Shown here in pieces: positions 14,737 through 22,916 of a stretch of 39,603 nt of DNA. The stretch is from Methanosphaera sp. (GTDB taxonomy: Archaea; Methanobacteriota; Methanobacteria; Methanobacteriales; Methanobacteriaceae). Made by a program: the position numbers and the translations under genes. The DNA lies in assembly GCA_013330915.1 (NCBI GenBank), contig DUHK01000056.1:1-39603 (forward strand). The letters run 5' to 3'. Below the pieces are notes generated by a model. It did no database searches, was not told where the DNA came from, and saw only the letters and a program-made list of their open reading frames with translations. The stretch's first letter is position 1. Every line of letters begins with the position of its first letter.

Positions 14737-16338
14737 TTAATTATTGTTTTCTTTTTTATCCTTTGCTGCTTTAATGAAAGATTTGAATATTGGATGAGGA
14801 GAATTTGGTCTTGATTTAAATTCAGGATGGAATTGACATCCCAAGAACCATGGATGATCCTTAAGTTCAATCATTTCAACCAGGAAATCATCAGGAGAAG
14901 TACCTGAAATAACTGCACCATAATCTGTTAAAACATCACGGTATTCATTATTCACTTCATACCTATGTCTGTGTCTTTCTGATACTTGTTCTTCCTTATA
15001 AGCTTCGTATGCTATAGTATCTTTTTTAACTGTACATGGATATGCACCCAACCTCATGGTACCACCCATATTGTTGATTTTCTTTTGTTCTTCCATCATA
15101 TCAATTACAGGACAGGAACAATCCTCTTCAAACTCCGTACTGTTAGCATCAGGATGACCATTCAATTGTGCGATGGCAATTGACATTGCATGTAAACCTA
15201 AACAGATACCGAAAATTGGAATCTTATTGTGAATAGCATATTTCACTGTTTCTATTTTTCCGGAAATACCTCTTTCACCGAATCCTCCAGGTATTAACAA
15301 TCCATCATATTTTGACAGAGTGTCCAAATTAAAGTCATTATCTGCTTTAATCCAGTCAATTTCTACCTGAACCTTATTTGCTGCACCGGCATGTTTTAGA
15401 GCTTCTCTTATACTTATATATGCATCTTCCAATTCAATGTACTTTCCAACCACACCAATTTTAACCTTAGGTGACTCGATTTTTAAATCTTCAACGATTT
15501 GACTCCATTCATATAAGTCTGCCTTGTCAGGAACTTCTAATCCTAAACGATTTAAAACTATTTGTCCGACATTTTCAGCATACATCGTTAAAGGAACTTC
15601 ATAAATTGAATGAGCATCAGGGGTATTAATAACTGCCTCCTTAGGTACATCACAGAAATGAGCAATTTTTTCTTTAAGATTATCATCGAGCAGTAATTCT
15701 GATCTGCAAACAATCATGTCCGGATTTATACCTAGACCTCTAAGTTCCTTAGTACTGTGTTGTGTTGGTTTGGTCTTAAATTCCTTTGCAGCTTTAAGAT
15801 ATGGAACATATGTTACATGTACGAACATACAATTTTCATGTCCTTCCTCATTTTTTAGTTGGCGAACAGCTTCTATAAACGGTTGACTTTCTATGTCACC
15901 CACTGTTCCTCCGACTTCAAGCATTACAACTTCTGCTCTTGTTTTCTTTGCGACGTTTCTTATCATTAATTTAATTTCATCAGTGATATGTGGAATAATC
16001 TGCACACATGACCCCAGATATTCCCCTTTTCTTTCTTTTTCTATTACTGAGGAATATACTTTTCCTGTTGTGATGTTTGCCTTTCCTGATAGTTCAGTAT
16101 CGAGGAATCTTTCATAATGACCTAAATCAAGGTCACATTCCATTCCATCGTCGGTTACATAAACTTCTCCATGTTGATATGGGTTTAATGTTCCAGAATC
16201 CCAATTTAAATATGGGTCTATTTTTATTGCTGTTACATTAACACCATATGATCTTAATATTCTTCCTATAGATGCTGATGTAATTCCTTTTCCAATGGAA
16301 CTTACAACACCACCCGTAACTACAATATATTTTGACAA
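14737..16338 (-). CDS. pyrG: CTP synthase
   Basis: Makes CTP from UTP, ATP and glutamine. The N-terminal amidoligase domain (residues 1-270) begins with the nearly invariant KYIVVTGGVVSSIGKG and includes DPYLNWDSGTLNPYQHGEV. The C-terminal class I glutaminase domain (about 295-525) has the nucleophile cysteine in GICLGLH and the His-Glu of FHPEFKSRP. At 533 residues it is full length. The start is a TTG at 16338: the second codon gives Ser, as in the family (MSKYIVVTGG), and the nearby out-of-frame ATG is excluded. GGGAAG lies 12 bases upstream and TGGT is closer. The upstream 340 bases are AT-rich and hold its promoter. Confidence 0.97.
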   Translation of the reverse strand: MSKYIVVTGGVVSSIGKGITSASIGRILRSYGVNVTAIKIDPYLNWDSGTLNPYQHGEVYVTDDGMECDLDLGHYERFLDTELSGKANITTGKVYSSVIEKERKGEYLGSCVQIIPHITDEIKLMIRNVAKKTRAEVVMLEVGGTVGDIESQPFIEAVRQLKNEEGHENCMFVHVTYVPYLKAAKEFKTKPTQHSTKELRGLGINPDMIVCRSELLLDDNLKEKIAHFCDVPKEAVINTPDAHSIYEVPLTMYAENVGQIVLNRLGLEVPDKADLYEWSQIVEDLKIESPKVKIGVVGKYIELEDAYISIREALKHAGAANKVQVEIDWIKADNDFNLDTLSKYDGLLIPGGFGERGISGKIETVKYAIHNKIPIFGICLGLHAMSIAIAQLNGHPDANSTEFEEDCSCPVIDMMEEQKKINNMGGTMRLGAYPCTVKKDTIAYEAYKEEQVSERHRHRYEVNNEYRDVLTDYGAVISGTSPDDFLVEMIELKDHPWFLGCQFHPEFKSRPNSPHPIFKSFIKAAKDKKENNN

Positions 16339-16629
16339 TTTACCATTCTTCCCTATAAAATGTTATAAAATTATCAATATAATTATCATATATTAAACAA
16401 TATAATAATAATTATTTTATAATTTATTTAATTTACAATATAAATATTTATAAATTCTTTAAAAAATTTAATATAGAACTAATTATGTTTTTAATCTTAT
16501 TTAGAGTTTTCATTTTAAAAATAATTACTTCCAAATAAACAACTAAACAAAAAGCAAATTATTTAAAAATTATTAATAAAATTACATATTTCATCTAATA
16601 AAACTATTAAAAGAACACATATTAAATTA
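16339..16629. other. AT-rich intergenic stretch between pyrG and padR
   Basis: There is no open reading frame or RNA gene that I can support here. The minus strand has TATA-like sequence at about 16440-16455 (TTTATAAATATTTATA) that could start pyrG about 75 bases upstream of its TTG. The rest is nearly pure A+T with short runs and no convincing repeat. Confidence 0.4.
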
Positions 16630-16682
16630 ATTGTTGAAAAATTTTCAACAATTATATAAATAGTTAAAACATATAATATACT
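16630..16682 (+). promoter_or_regulatory. padR promoter: perfect palindrome next to TATA box
   Basis: The arms ATTGTTGAAAA (16630-16640) and TTTTCAACAAT (16642-16652) form a perfect 23-base palindrome around one A. The TATA box (TTATATAAA, 16652-16660) directly abuts it. The expected transcription start, about 25 bases downstream, falls on or next to the ATG at 16683, and no ribosome binding site is present. The layout indicates a leaderless transcript whose promoter would be blocked by a dimer bound at the BRE/TATA region, most simply by the PadR protein itself. Confidence 0.65.
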
Positions 16683-17120
16683 ATGAAAGATATAACTGAC
16701 ATTGAACATATCAATAATGAATATGAAGAAACTCTCTTAATGTTAAAAGATAATGGAATTATATATAAAGGCGCAAGCAAAGCTTTTTCAACATTTTTAG
16801 TATTATGGTTTTTATCTAAACAGGACATGCATGGATATATGCTGATGAAAAAGATTGATGAATTTTTCATCCCACAAATAGAAATAGGATTGATGAAATC
16901 CACAAAAGCAAATAAAATTTATCCACTGTTGAAAACCATGAAAGAAGATGGATTGATTGAATCATATAATGGAATTCATAAAAAGAAAGAAGTTAAAATA
17001 TACCGTTTAACCAGCCACGGATTAAAATTATACAAGTTAATTCAAAAAGAGTTCACATTCAACAAAAAAAGAAAAATTTGGAGAGAGTTGTTCGCCGATT
17101 TAAACATTATCGAAAATTAA
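16683..17120 (+). CDS. PadR-family transcriptional regulator
   Basis: The 145-residue protein is a winged-helix DNA-binding protein. After a 30-residue acidic N-terminal extension comes the PadR core: FSTFLVLWFLSKQDMHGYMLMKKIDEFF (helices 1-2), KANKIYPLLKTMKEDGLIES (recognition helix), and the wing HKKKEVKIYRLTSHGLKLYK. It ends with a short basic helix for dimerisation. The ligand is unknown. The promoter palindrome overlapping the TATA box suggests autorepression and a leaderless mRNA beginning at the ATG. It stands alone and is convergent with apgM, so its other targets are not evident here. A T7 run at about 17127-17133 terminates it. Confidence 0.85.
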   Translation: MKDITDIEHINNEYEETLLMLKDNGIIYKGASKAFSTFLVLWFLSKQDMHGYMLMKKIDEFFIPQIEIGLMKSTKANKIYPLLKTMKEDGLIESYNGIHKKKEVKIYRLTSHGLKLYKLIQKEFTFNKKRKIWRELFADLNIIEN

Positions 17121-17133
17121 ACAATCACTTTTT

Positions 17134-18333
17134 TTATTCTTTACTAATTTTTATCATTTCACTAAGTAAAGTATGTCCTATGATAGTGTCATACTTACCT
17201 TTGGACATGTCTTCAGAGTAAAATTCAGTTGCATCAGGTTCCTTAATATTTGTGGAATATATTGCAAATGGAATTGGAGTCATGGTGTGTGTTTTTATAT
17301 CGATTGGAGTTGGATGATCCGGCAATACTGCAATTGTGTACTCAGGATCTATTTCAGGCAATTCTTTTAATAGTTTTTCAAGGATAATACTGTCAATATT
17401 TTCTATTGCCCTTATTTTTTCTGGTAAATTACCTTCATGACCTGCTTCATCAGGTGCTTCTATATGAATAAACTGCACATCATGTGTTTTTAAAGATTCC
17501 AATGCATAATTTACCTTGTTTTCATAGTTGGTATCGAAATATGCTGTTGCACCAGGCACTTCTATTACATCCAAATCAATATAGGTACTTATACCTTTTA
17601 ATAAGTCAACACCAGTTATTGTTGCTCCGGACATATTGTATTTTTCTGGGAAGTTACCTATTACAGGTTTTGCACCTTGTCCCCATAACCAGATCATGTT
17701 TGCAGGTAATTTGCCTTCTTTAATTCTTTTTTGGTTTACAGGATGATTTTCCAGCACTTCTGTTGAATCTCTCATTAGTTGATTGATAAGTTGTGATTTT
17801 TCATTATCTGGTTTTAAATAATGTTCTTCTGCACATTGACCTACAACATCATGTGGTGGGGTTGATTTTAATTCTTCCATTTCCAAATCTTCAATAACAA
17901 ACAGGTTTCTGTAACTGACTCCAGGATAAAAAGTACCTAAGTCACCGAAGCTTTCGTTCAATGCTTCTATTAACTCTGCTGCTTCTTCGGATGAAATGTG
18001 GTCTGCGGTAAAATCGTTTATTTTTCCATCTTTAACATTGATGAAGTTTAATCTGAAAGCAACGTCATTATCTCCGAGAGATACACCCACACTTGGAGCT
18101 TCCAATGGTCCTCGTCCTTTTAACATTGATGGATCAAAACCCATGATTGATGTGTTTGCCACATCTGAACCCGGAGTCATGCCGTCCGGAACATTCTTTG
18201 CCAAACCTGTATAACCATTTTTTGCTATGAAATCCATGTTTGGAGTATTTGCTTCGACAACGGGAGTTTTTCCGTTTAATTGTTCTAATGGCTCATCAGC
18301 CATTCCGTCTGCTATTACTATTACATATTTCAT
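17134..18333 (-). CDS. apgM: 2,3-bisphosphoglycerate-independent phosphoglycerate mutase, archaeal type
   Basis: Interconverts 3- and 2-phosphoglycerate in glycolysis and gluconeogenesis. It is an alkaline-phosphatase-superfamily metalloenzyme with motifs VIVIADGMADEP (first metal Asp), TPGSDVANTSIMGFDP (phosphoryl-accepting Ser/Thr loop), GRGPLEAPS, HIEAPDEAGHEG and LPDHPTPIDIKTHT (metal Asp/His set). The 399-residue length fits archaeal ApgM. The ATG at 18333 is chosen, with GTGATT upstream; the in-frame GTG three codons earlier is part of that ribosome binding site. It is the last gene of a leftward run with hom. It produces 2-phosphoglycerate, the substrate of the 2-phosphoglycerate kinase also encoded in this window. 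Confidence 0.93.
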   Translation of the reverse strand: MKYVIVIADGMADEPLEQLNGKTPVVEANTPNMDFIAKNGYTGLAKNVPDGMTPGSDVANTSIMGFDPSMLKGRGPLEAPSVGVSLGDNDVAFRLNFINVKDGKINDFTADHISSEEAAELIEALNESFGDLGTFYPGVSYRNLFVIEDLEMEELKSTPPHDVVGQCAEEHYLKPDNEKSQLINQLMRDSTEVLENHPVNQKRIKEGKLPANMIWLWGQGAKPVIGNFPEKYNMSGATITGVDLLKGISTYIDLDVIEVPGATAYFDTNYENKVNYALESLKTHDVQFIHIEAPDEAGHEGNLPEKIRAIENIDSIILEKLLKELPEIDPEYTIAVLPDHPTPIDIKTHTMTPIPFAIYSTNIKEPDATEFYSEDMSKGKYDTIIGHTLLSEMIKISKE

Positions 18334-18380
18334 TTTAATCACGTGCTTTTATTATTTTTTATATTATGTTTAATAACTAA

Positions 18381-18400
18381 TAAAAATTTCTAAATTTTTA
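18381..18400 (-). terminator. Weak AT hairpin after the NADAR-like gene
   Basis: Arms TAAAAATT and AATTTTTA (8 bases, 4-base loop) lie just downstream of the NADAR-like stop and before apgM. The hairpin is weak and could be chance in such AT-rich sequence, but it marks a possible boundary within the gene run. Confidence 0.25.
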
Positions 18401-18407
18401 GGCTTAC

Positions 18408-19178
18408 TTAAATTGTATGTACATGTCCACAGGTACAATGTTCTTCACTGAAAGGATCACCAGACAAATTCCAATCAATATCATTATAATTTTCATAAAC
18501 AGGTACAAGAACATCCCTAAGTTCCATCACGGCAAGACCCAATAAATTTTTTCCTACATATTTGCCGTCGTCTGTTTGCTCAACTCCCCATTCAAGGTTA
18601 TTGCTTTTGAAAACTATTATATTGTTTTTAGTCTTAATAACTTCCTTTATAAAATTTATATCAGTGACAAATTTGTAATACACGGCATTTAAAAGAACTG
18701 TATACTTCAACTCTTCCCATAATTGTGGAGATTTTTCACTTAACTGGGATTCTGCTAATTCCAGTATCTCATTGGCAGAAGAATAAGCATTAGTTCCAAT
18801 ATGGATATGTGTTGATTTATCAGACAGCAATGAATCAAACATGAAAATAATGTTTTTGTTTTCATTCACATCAATGTCATACTTTGGTTTTGCATCTTCC
18901 CTCCACAACTTGATAAATAATGGTTTTGATGAAGAAGTAAGATAATCCCTAGCTTGCTGACTAAGTGATTCATCAGGAGTTAAATCCTCAGTAAATGTAG
19001 GAGCCTTTGGAAAAACTTTCAAGTATTCGTCCATATCATCTACATTTTTCCTATAAGTCAAAAGATATTCAGCACCGGTGCCTGTTTTCCAAAATGAAGA
19101 TTGTTCAGGATAAGTCGGATATTTAATCCATGGTGGTGCTATATATTTTCCATCACGAACAGTCATACTAATTACCAT
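18408..19178 (-). CDS. NADAR-superfamily-like protein, putative ADP-ribose-type N-glycosidase
   Basis: The 256-residue protein opens with YIAPPWIKYPTYPEQSSFWKTGTGAEYLL, a segment I recall from uncharacterised bacterial proteins. Its C-terminal half resembles the NADAR (YbiA/DUF1768) fold: AYSSANEILELAESQL (compare the family's SxEHxxQxxK), LWEELKYTVLLNAVYYKFVTDINFIKEVIK, then LEWGVEQTDDGKYVGKNLLGLAVMELRD, corresponding to the W-G and N-x-LG motifs. NADAR enzymes cleave N-glycosidic bonds, for example in riboflavin intermediates or ADP-ribosylated substrates. It ends in HCTCGHVHTI, a possible metal-binding tail. The start ATG has GGGGAT upstream. It sits 61 bases after hom. The assignment is by remote motif resemblance only. 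Confidence 0.5.
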   Translation of the reverse strand: MVISMTVRDGKYIAPPWIKYPTYPEQSSFWKTGTGAEYLLTYRKNVDDMDEYLKVFPKAPTFTEDLTPDESLSQQARDYLTSSSKPLFIKLWREDAKPKYDIDVNENKNIIFMFDSLLSDKSTHIHIGTNAYSSANEILELAESQLSEKSPQLWEELKYTVLLNAVYYKFVTDINFIKEVIKTKNNIIVFKSNNLEWGVEQTDDGKYVGKNLLGLAVMELRDVLVPVYENYNDIDWNLSGDPFSEEHCTCGHVHTI

Positions 19179-19239
19179 AATATCCCCTCGATAATTCTAT
19201 AATAATTTTTTAAAAAAAAAGTGAAGCAGAAACTAATAC

Positions 19240-20271
19240 CTAATTGGCATTAGCTTTTCCAATACTTATGATGTCACTGAGAATTGCTGATGCTGTTTCT
19301 ATTGAACCTGCACCTACACCAACTACCATCACATCATCCGCTAAATCTGTTTTGAAATTGATTACATTTAAAGTTCCATTTACTGCAAATGGTGAACCTT
19401 GTTTAACCAACATCGGAGCAACTGTAATTTTACCATCTTTTGCTTCTGCAACTAATTTTATAAGATACCCATCCTTAAGAGCTAGTTGAACGGCATTGGA
19501 CGTAATGCTGGATATTCCATGTAATGAAACATCTTTTAAAGTTACATCCCAACCCATCAGAGCATTTGCTATGATTACAATTTTACAAGCTGCATCCAAT
19601 CCTTCAACATCCTGATAAGGATTTGTTTCTGCTATACCCAATTCCTGAGCTTCTTTTAATGTTGGTTCGTATTCCGTTCCTTCATTAGCCATACGGGATA
19701 GGATATAATTTGTAGTACCATTTAATATTCCCTGAACTGATTCAATCTTATTACCGGCCAATGATTGACGGGCAGTATTGATAACTGGCATAGCTCCACC
19801 TACAGATGCTTCAAACCTAAATTTAACGTTGTTTTCTTTTGCAGCATCAATTAATGTTTTAAAGTTCAAAGCCAATGGACCCTTATTTGAAGTTACCACA
19901 TCTTTCTTATCGTTCATTGCTTTTAATATGTTTGATTGGGTTGGTTCACCATCATCAATATTTGTTGGTGTAGCCTCAACAAGACAGTCATATTCGGCTA
20001 AATCCAATACTTCCAATCCATCCACATCACTTACCCCGAATTCAGGGTAGTCTTTTATTTTTCCACTTTGTTCCTTGGTATCCAAAGCCAGTTGTAAGTC
20101 CAAACCATCAGGATTAATTGCTGCTCCAGACCTGTCTGCAATTGCAGTTATCTGAAGATCCAAACCGTATCTTTCAATTAATTCATCATGTTTATTCTTT
20201 ACAACATTGGCTACTCCCTGTCCAACTGCTCCAAAACCAAGAACACATAATCTCATTTTATTTACAGCCAT
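19240..20271 (-). CDS. hom: Homoserine dehydrogenase
   Basis: Reduces aspartate semialdehyde to homoserine, the branch point to threonine and methionine. The N-terminal NAD(P)-binding Rossmann fold has LGFGAVGQGVANVV (about 10-23). The catalytic domain has VTSNKGPLAL (conserved Lys), FRFEASVGGAMPVI, GILNGTTNYILSRM and EADxxYxDVEGLDAACK-like sequence (ETNPYQDVEGLDAACK). At 343 residues it lacks the C-terminal ACT domain of long bacterial enzymes, but a separate ACT-domain gene lies 15 bases upstream in the same operon and may provide allosteric control. GGGAGATT eight bases before the ATG supports the start. Confidence 0.95.
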   Translation of the reverse strand: MAVNKMRLCVLGFGAVGQGVANVVKNKHDELIERYGLDLQITAIADRSGAAINPDGLDLQLALDTKEQSGKIKDYPEFGVSDVDGLEVLDLAEYDCLVEATPTNIDDGEPTQSNILKAMNDKKDVVTSNKGPLALNFKTLIDAAKENNVKFRFEASVGGAMPVINTARQSLAGNKIESVQGILNGTTNYILSRMANEGTEYEPTLKEAQELGIAETNPYQDVEGLDAACKIVIIANALMGWDVTLKDVSLHGISSITSNAVQLALKDGYLIKLVAEAKDGKITVAPMLVKQGSPFAVNGTLNVINFKTDLADDVMVVGVGAGSIETASAILSDIISIGKANAN

Positions 20272-20286
20272 TGAATTAATCTCCCT

Positions 20287-20775
20287 TTATATCTCTTTAA
20301 TTAATAATAAATTGTCACTGTCAGCAATTTTCTGAACTTCTTGTGTTGCTTCCAAACGTTTATTTTCACTTGTTTCAATGACTATTTTACAAACTGATTC
20401 CTGAAGATCGTTTCCAATATTCAAATCAACGCTGGAAATTTTAACATCTTCTAATTCATCAATCTTATGTACTGTTTGCATAATGTCACTGGCAGGAAGA
20501 TTACCTAACAATAAGAAAGTTTGCTTATCTTTTTCCAATATTCCATCAATCTGAACAATATCCACATTTTGTTGACGTATGAATTCTATTCCTTTTTCCA
20601 GTATATCTTTAGAACCATCTAAAGTGAAATGTACAGGAATCTTGCCGTCTGCAGTCCTGTTATCATGTTCATGTATGATTGTGGAAACATTTGCACCGAA
20701 GTTAGATAATGGTTGTAATATACTCACCAATTGTCCTGGAGTGTCCGGTAATTCTACTAATAATTTTAATCTCAT
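20287..20775 (-). CDS. ACT-domain amino-acid-binding regulatory protein
   Basis: The 162-residue protein begins MRLKLLVELPDTPGQLVSILQPLSNFGANVSTIIHEHDN, a typical ACT domain that binds small amino acids. A second beta-alpha-beta part from about residue 80 (QTFLLLGNLPASDIMQTVHKIDELEDVKISSVDLN) looks like another ACT-like repeat. The start I choose is the ATG at 20775, because it overlaps the stop of the preceding gatC-like gene as ATGA and GGGAA lies eight bases upstream; an ATG three codons earlier is too close to that site. Lying between gatC and hom, it probably acts as a separate regulatory subunit of homoserine dehydrogenase. That role is inference from the operon. Confidence 0.85.
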   Translation of the reverse strand: MRLKLLVELPDTPGQLVSILQPLSNFGANVSTIIHEHDNRTADGKIPVHFTLDGSKDILEKGIEFIRQQNVDIVQIDGILEKDKQTFLLLGNLPASDIMQTVHKIDELEDVKISSVDLNIGNDLQESVCKIVIETSENKRLEATQEVQKIADSDNLLLIKEI

Positions 20776-20987
20776 TTCGTCCATTTCCCTTTTTCTGCTA
20801 CTACACTACCTTGTTTGTCAACATGTGCATTTCTCAATATTTTTTCTGGATTTTTTTCTTCCATTACATCTTCTCTTGTTCTGTTAAGGTTATCTACAAT
20901 GTAACGTGTTTCTTCTGAATCTGGTATTTTATCCAATACTTCTGAAAACTTATTTAATATTTTTTCTGCTTCTTTTTCAATTTCCAT
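20772..20987 (-). CDS. gatC: Archaeal GatC-like protein (Asp/Glu-tRNA amidotransferase subunit C family)
   Basis: This 71-residue protein has the archaeal GatC-type layout: a helical segment MEIEKEAEKILNKFSEVLDKIPD, a linker ETRYIVDNLNRTRED, and the C-terminal signature RNAHVDKQGSVVAEKGKW, which matches the usual NAP...VxxEKGxW end of these proteins. GatC stabilises the GatA-GatB amidotransferase that makes Asn-tRNA or Gln-tRNA from mischarged tRNAs. gatA and gatB are not here. AGGAGC precedes the ATG. Its stop overlaps the next start by four bases, so it is translationally coupled to the ACT and hom genes. Annotation as GatC follows the family; a role linked to aspartate metabolism is possible. 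Confidence 0.8.
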   Translation of the reverse strand: MEIEKEAEKILNKFSEVLDKIPDSEETRYIVDNLNRTREDVMEEKNPEKILRNAHVDKQGSVVAEKGKWTK

Positions 20988-21106
20988 AATAGTATGCTCC
21001 TAAAAGTATTTTTATATTAATACACATTATTTCGTTTATGTTATTTATTATGTTTATTTTAACTTAAATATCTTTAGAATTTAAGAAAATACTTAATTTA
21101 AACCAA

Positions 21107-22540
21107 TTATTTTTCCAATATTTTTTTAAATTCTTCTTTTTTTAAAATTTTCTTTTTAATAACTTTATCGATTCCCGAACCATATTGTGCTGCCTTTTTT
21201 GGTCTGAATGCAATGTAATCAGGCACTCCCATTTCACTGGCCACTTCCCTTAATATGTGCTTTCTCATATTATCATCATTAGAATGCAGCATATATCTTA
21301 TCGGTGTTTTACATGCAGTCTGTATAACATCCTTATCAAGAAATGGAACTCTTAACTCAATTGAATTGCTCATGGTTGCTTTATCATCACGTTCAAGATT
21401 AACATGATACATGTTATTTAAATCATAAGTTAATTCTTCAAGCAACTTATCTGGAGAGTCATATTTATTTTTGTATCTGTTGTATCCACAGAATAGCTCA
21501 TCGGCACCCTGACCTGAAAGTATAACCTTCTGATTGTCTTCACTCGCCAGTTTACTCGTTAACTTAATGGTCATTCCCACTCCTATTTTCATGAGATTTG
21601 TATCTTCAATGCTATTTACAGTATCTTCAAAATGATTTTCTATGATTTCCTGATCGATTATCCATGTTTTAAGAGGTAACCCTATATCTTTTGCAACCCT
21701 TTGTGCAAAATCAAGATCCTGACTGTTTTGTGTTCCAACAGTGTAAAGTGTGGTTTTGACATTTAATTCTTTGAGCAATACCGCAAGTAATGTACTGTCA
21801 ACACCTGCAGAAAACAATAAAGCAACATTATTTAAATTTCTGGTTCTTTTCCTGACTGCACACAAAATATTGTTTTTAAGTTCGGATTTCAAGGATTCAT
21901 AAGGTGTATCAGATTCATATCGGGTAAATTCATCATCAATTTTTATTATTTTACCATTATAAATGGCAGTTCTTGGATTTAATGATTGAATATTATTTAA
22001 TTTTATGCTCGTCAATGCTTTTGATTCACTTGCAAAAGAGAATGTATCTGAATCATTTGAATAATACAATGGTTTTACACCAACATTATCTCTTAGAGCG
22101 ACAAAATCCTTATTATCTGTTACACAAAATGCATAATCTCCATCCAATAACGGAATCGTTTTTTTAACTGCATCCATTAAATCATGATCATAATACTTTT
22201 CAATTAATTTTAGAATTACTTCACAATCAGAATTGCTTTTGAAATCTTTTAATCCATGATCCTTGATTAATTGCGAATAATTATATATTTCCGCATTTGC
22301 TATGAGTACCAGATTACCGTTTGTTATAGGTTGAATCTCATTATTTCCTACTATGGAAAGTAAATTATGGGCTAACATGAAATCTGAACTTTCGATATCA
22401 TGGTTAATTTCATCATCATAATATATTTTGTTATTGGAGTAAATTCCCCTGGCATCAGGACCCCTGTGGCTTAGGGTATTTAACATTTCATATAACTTTT
22501 CATTAACATTTTGTCCTTTAATTCCAATTATAGAACACAT
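21107..22540 (-). CDS. asnB: Glutamine-hydrolysing asparagine synthetase
   Basis: Converts aspartate to asparagine using ATP and glutamine nitrogen. The N-terminal class II glutaminase domain starts with the nucleophile Cys2 (MCSIIGIKG) and has LSHRGPDARG and NAEIYNY (usually NGEIYN). The synthetase domain has the PP-loop LLFSAGVDST (about 242-250), LSGQGADELFCGYNRY and SIELRVPFLD. At 477 residues it is at the short end for AsnB. AGGAAA lies upstream of the ATG. It is the gene after the small membrane protein and the giant glycosyltransferase, all leftward. It could be ordinary asparagine synthesis or an amidotransferase for surface sugars. The complete motifs favour the former. Confidence 0.93.
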   Translation of the reverse strand: MCSIIGIKGQNVNEKLYEMLNTLSHRGPDARGIYSNNKIYYDDEINHDIESSDFMLAHNLLSIVGNNEIQPITNGNLVLIANAEIYNYSQLIKDHGLKDFKSNSDCEVILKLIEKYYDHDLMDAVKKTIPLLDGDYAFCVTDNKDFVALRDNVGVKPLYYSNDSDTFSFASESKALTSIKLNNIQSLNPRTAIYNGKIIKIDDEFTRYESDTPYESLKSELKNNILCAVRKRTRNLNNVALLFSAGVDSTLLAVLLKELNVKTTLYTVGTQNSQDLDFAQRVAKDIGLPLKTWIIDQEIIENHFEDTVNSIEDTNLMKIGVGMTIKLTSKLASEDNQKVILSGQGADELFCGYNRYKNKYDSPDKLLEELTYDLNNMYHVNLERDDKATMSNSIELRVPFLDKDVIQTACKTPIRYMLHSNDDNMRKHILREVASEMGVPDYIAFRPKKAAQYGSGIDKVIKKKILKKEEFKKILEK

Positions 22541-22561
22541 TAAAATTTTTCCTTAAAATTT

Positions 22562-22576
22562 AATAAAAAAAAAGGT
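22562..22576 (-). terminator. U9 tract between the small membrane protein gene and asnB
   Basis: The minus strand has AACC followed by nine T, about 25 bases after the stop of the 93-residue membrane protein gene and before asnB. It suggests at least partial termination before asnB. Confidence 0.35.
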
Positions 22577-22597
22577 TATTTTGTGGGGGTTATAAAT

Positions 22598-22879
22598 TTA
22601 AATTACTACGTAATTTAGTAACATAATCCAAACAGTCATCCACATGAAGTAATATGGTAAAACCCCATTGGATATCCAGGAACCTAAACTAATTTCTTCT
22701 CTACCGTATTTCTTTTCCGCATATTTTCCTAGACCATATACAATAACAAGTGAAATTAATACACCTAATATTTCATTGGTAACTGGTAACAATCCTTTAA
22801 CTGTAAATAGGAAAGAAATTATACCAGCAATTATTCCACCTACGATATGTTCATAAGACATGATATTTATTGCTTCCAT
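22598..22879 (-). CDS. Small archaeal membrane protein (93 aa), DUF5379-like
   Basis: A 93-residue protein with three hydrophobic segments: about residues 9-32 (HIVGGIIAGIISFLF and on), 36-54 (ILGVLISLVIVYGLGKY) and 70-92 (GVLPYYFMWMTVWIMLLNYVV). Between the last two is a charged loop, AEKKYGREEISLGSW. The pattern fits a small family of methanobacterial membrane proteins that I believe is DUF5379; an EMC6-like assignment is an alternative. No function is known. The ATG at 22879 has GGTTGAT close upstream. It begins 38 bases after the giant glycosyltransferase gene, so it is probably read from the same transcript. Confidence 0.6.
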   Translation of the reverse strand: MEAINIMSYEHIVGGIIAGIISFLFTVKGLLPVTNEILGVLISLVIVYGLGKYAEKKYGREEISLGSWISNGVLPYYFMWMTVWIMLLNYVVI

Positions 22880-22916
22880 TATATCAACCGTTTTATTTTT
22901 CCCTTTGTTTATATTA

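Noticed and set aside
16339..16629. Possible RNA gene in the pyrG-padR gap
   Set aside because: Almost no G or C and no stable stem, so a structured RNA is unlikely.
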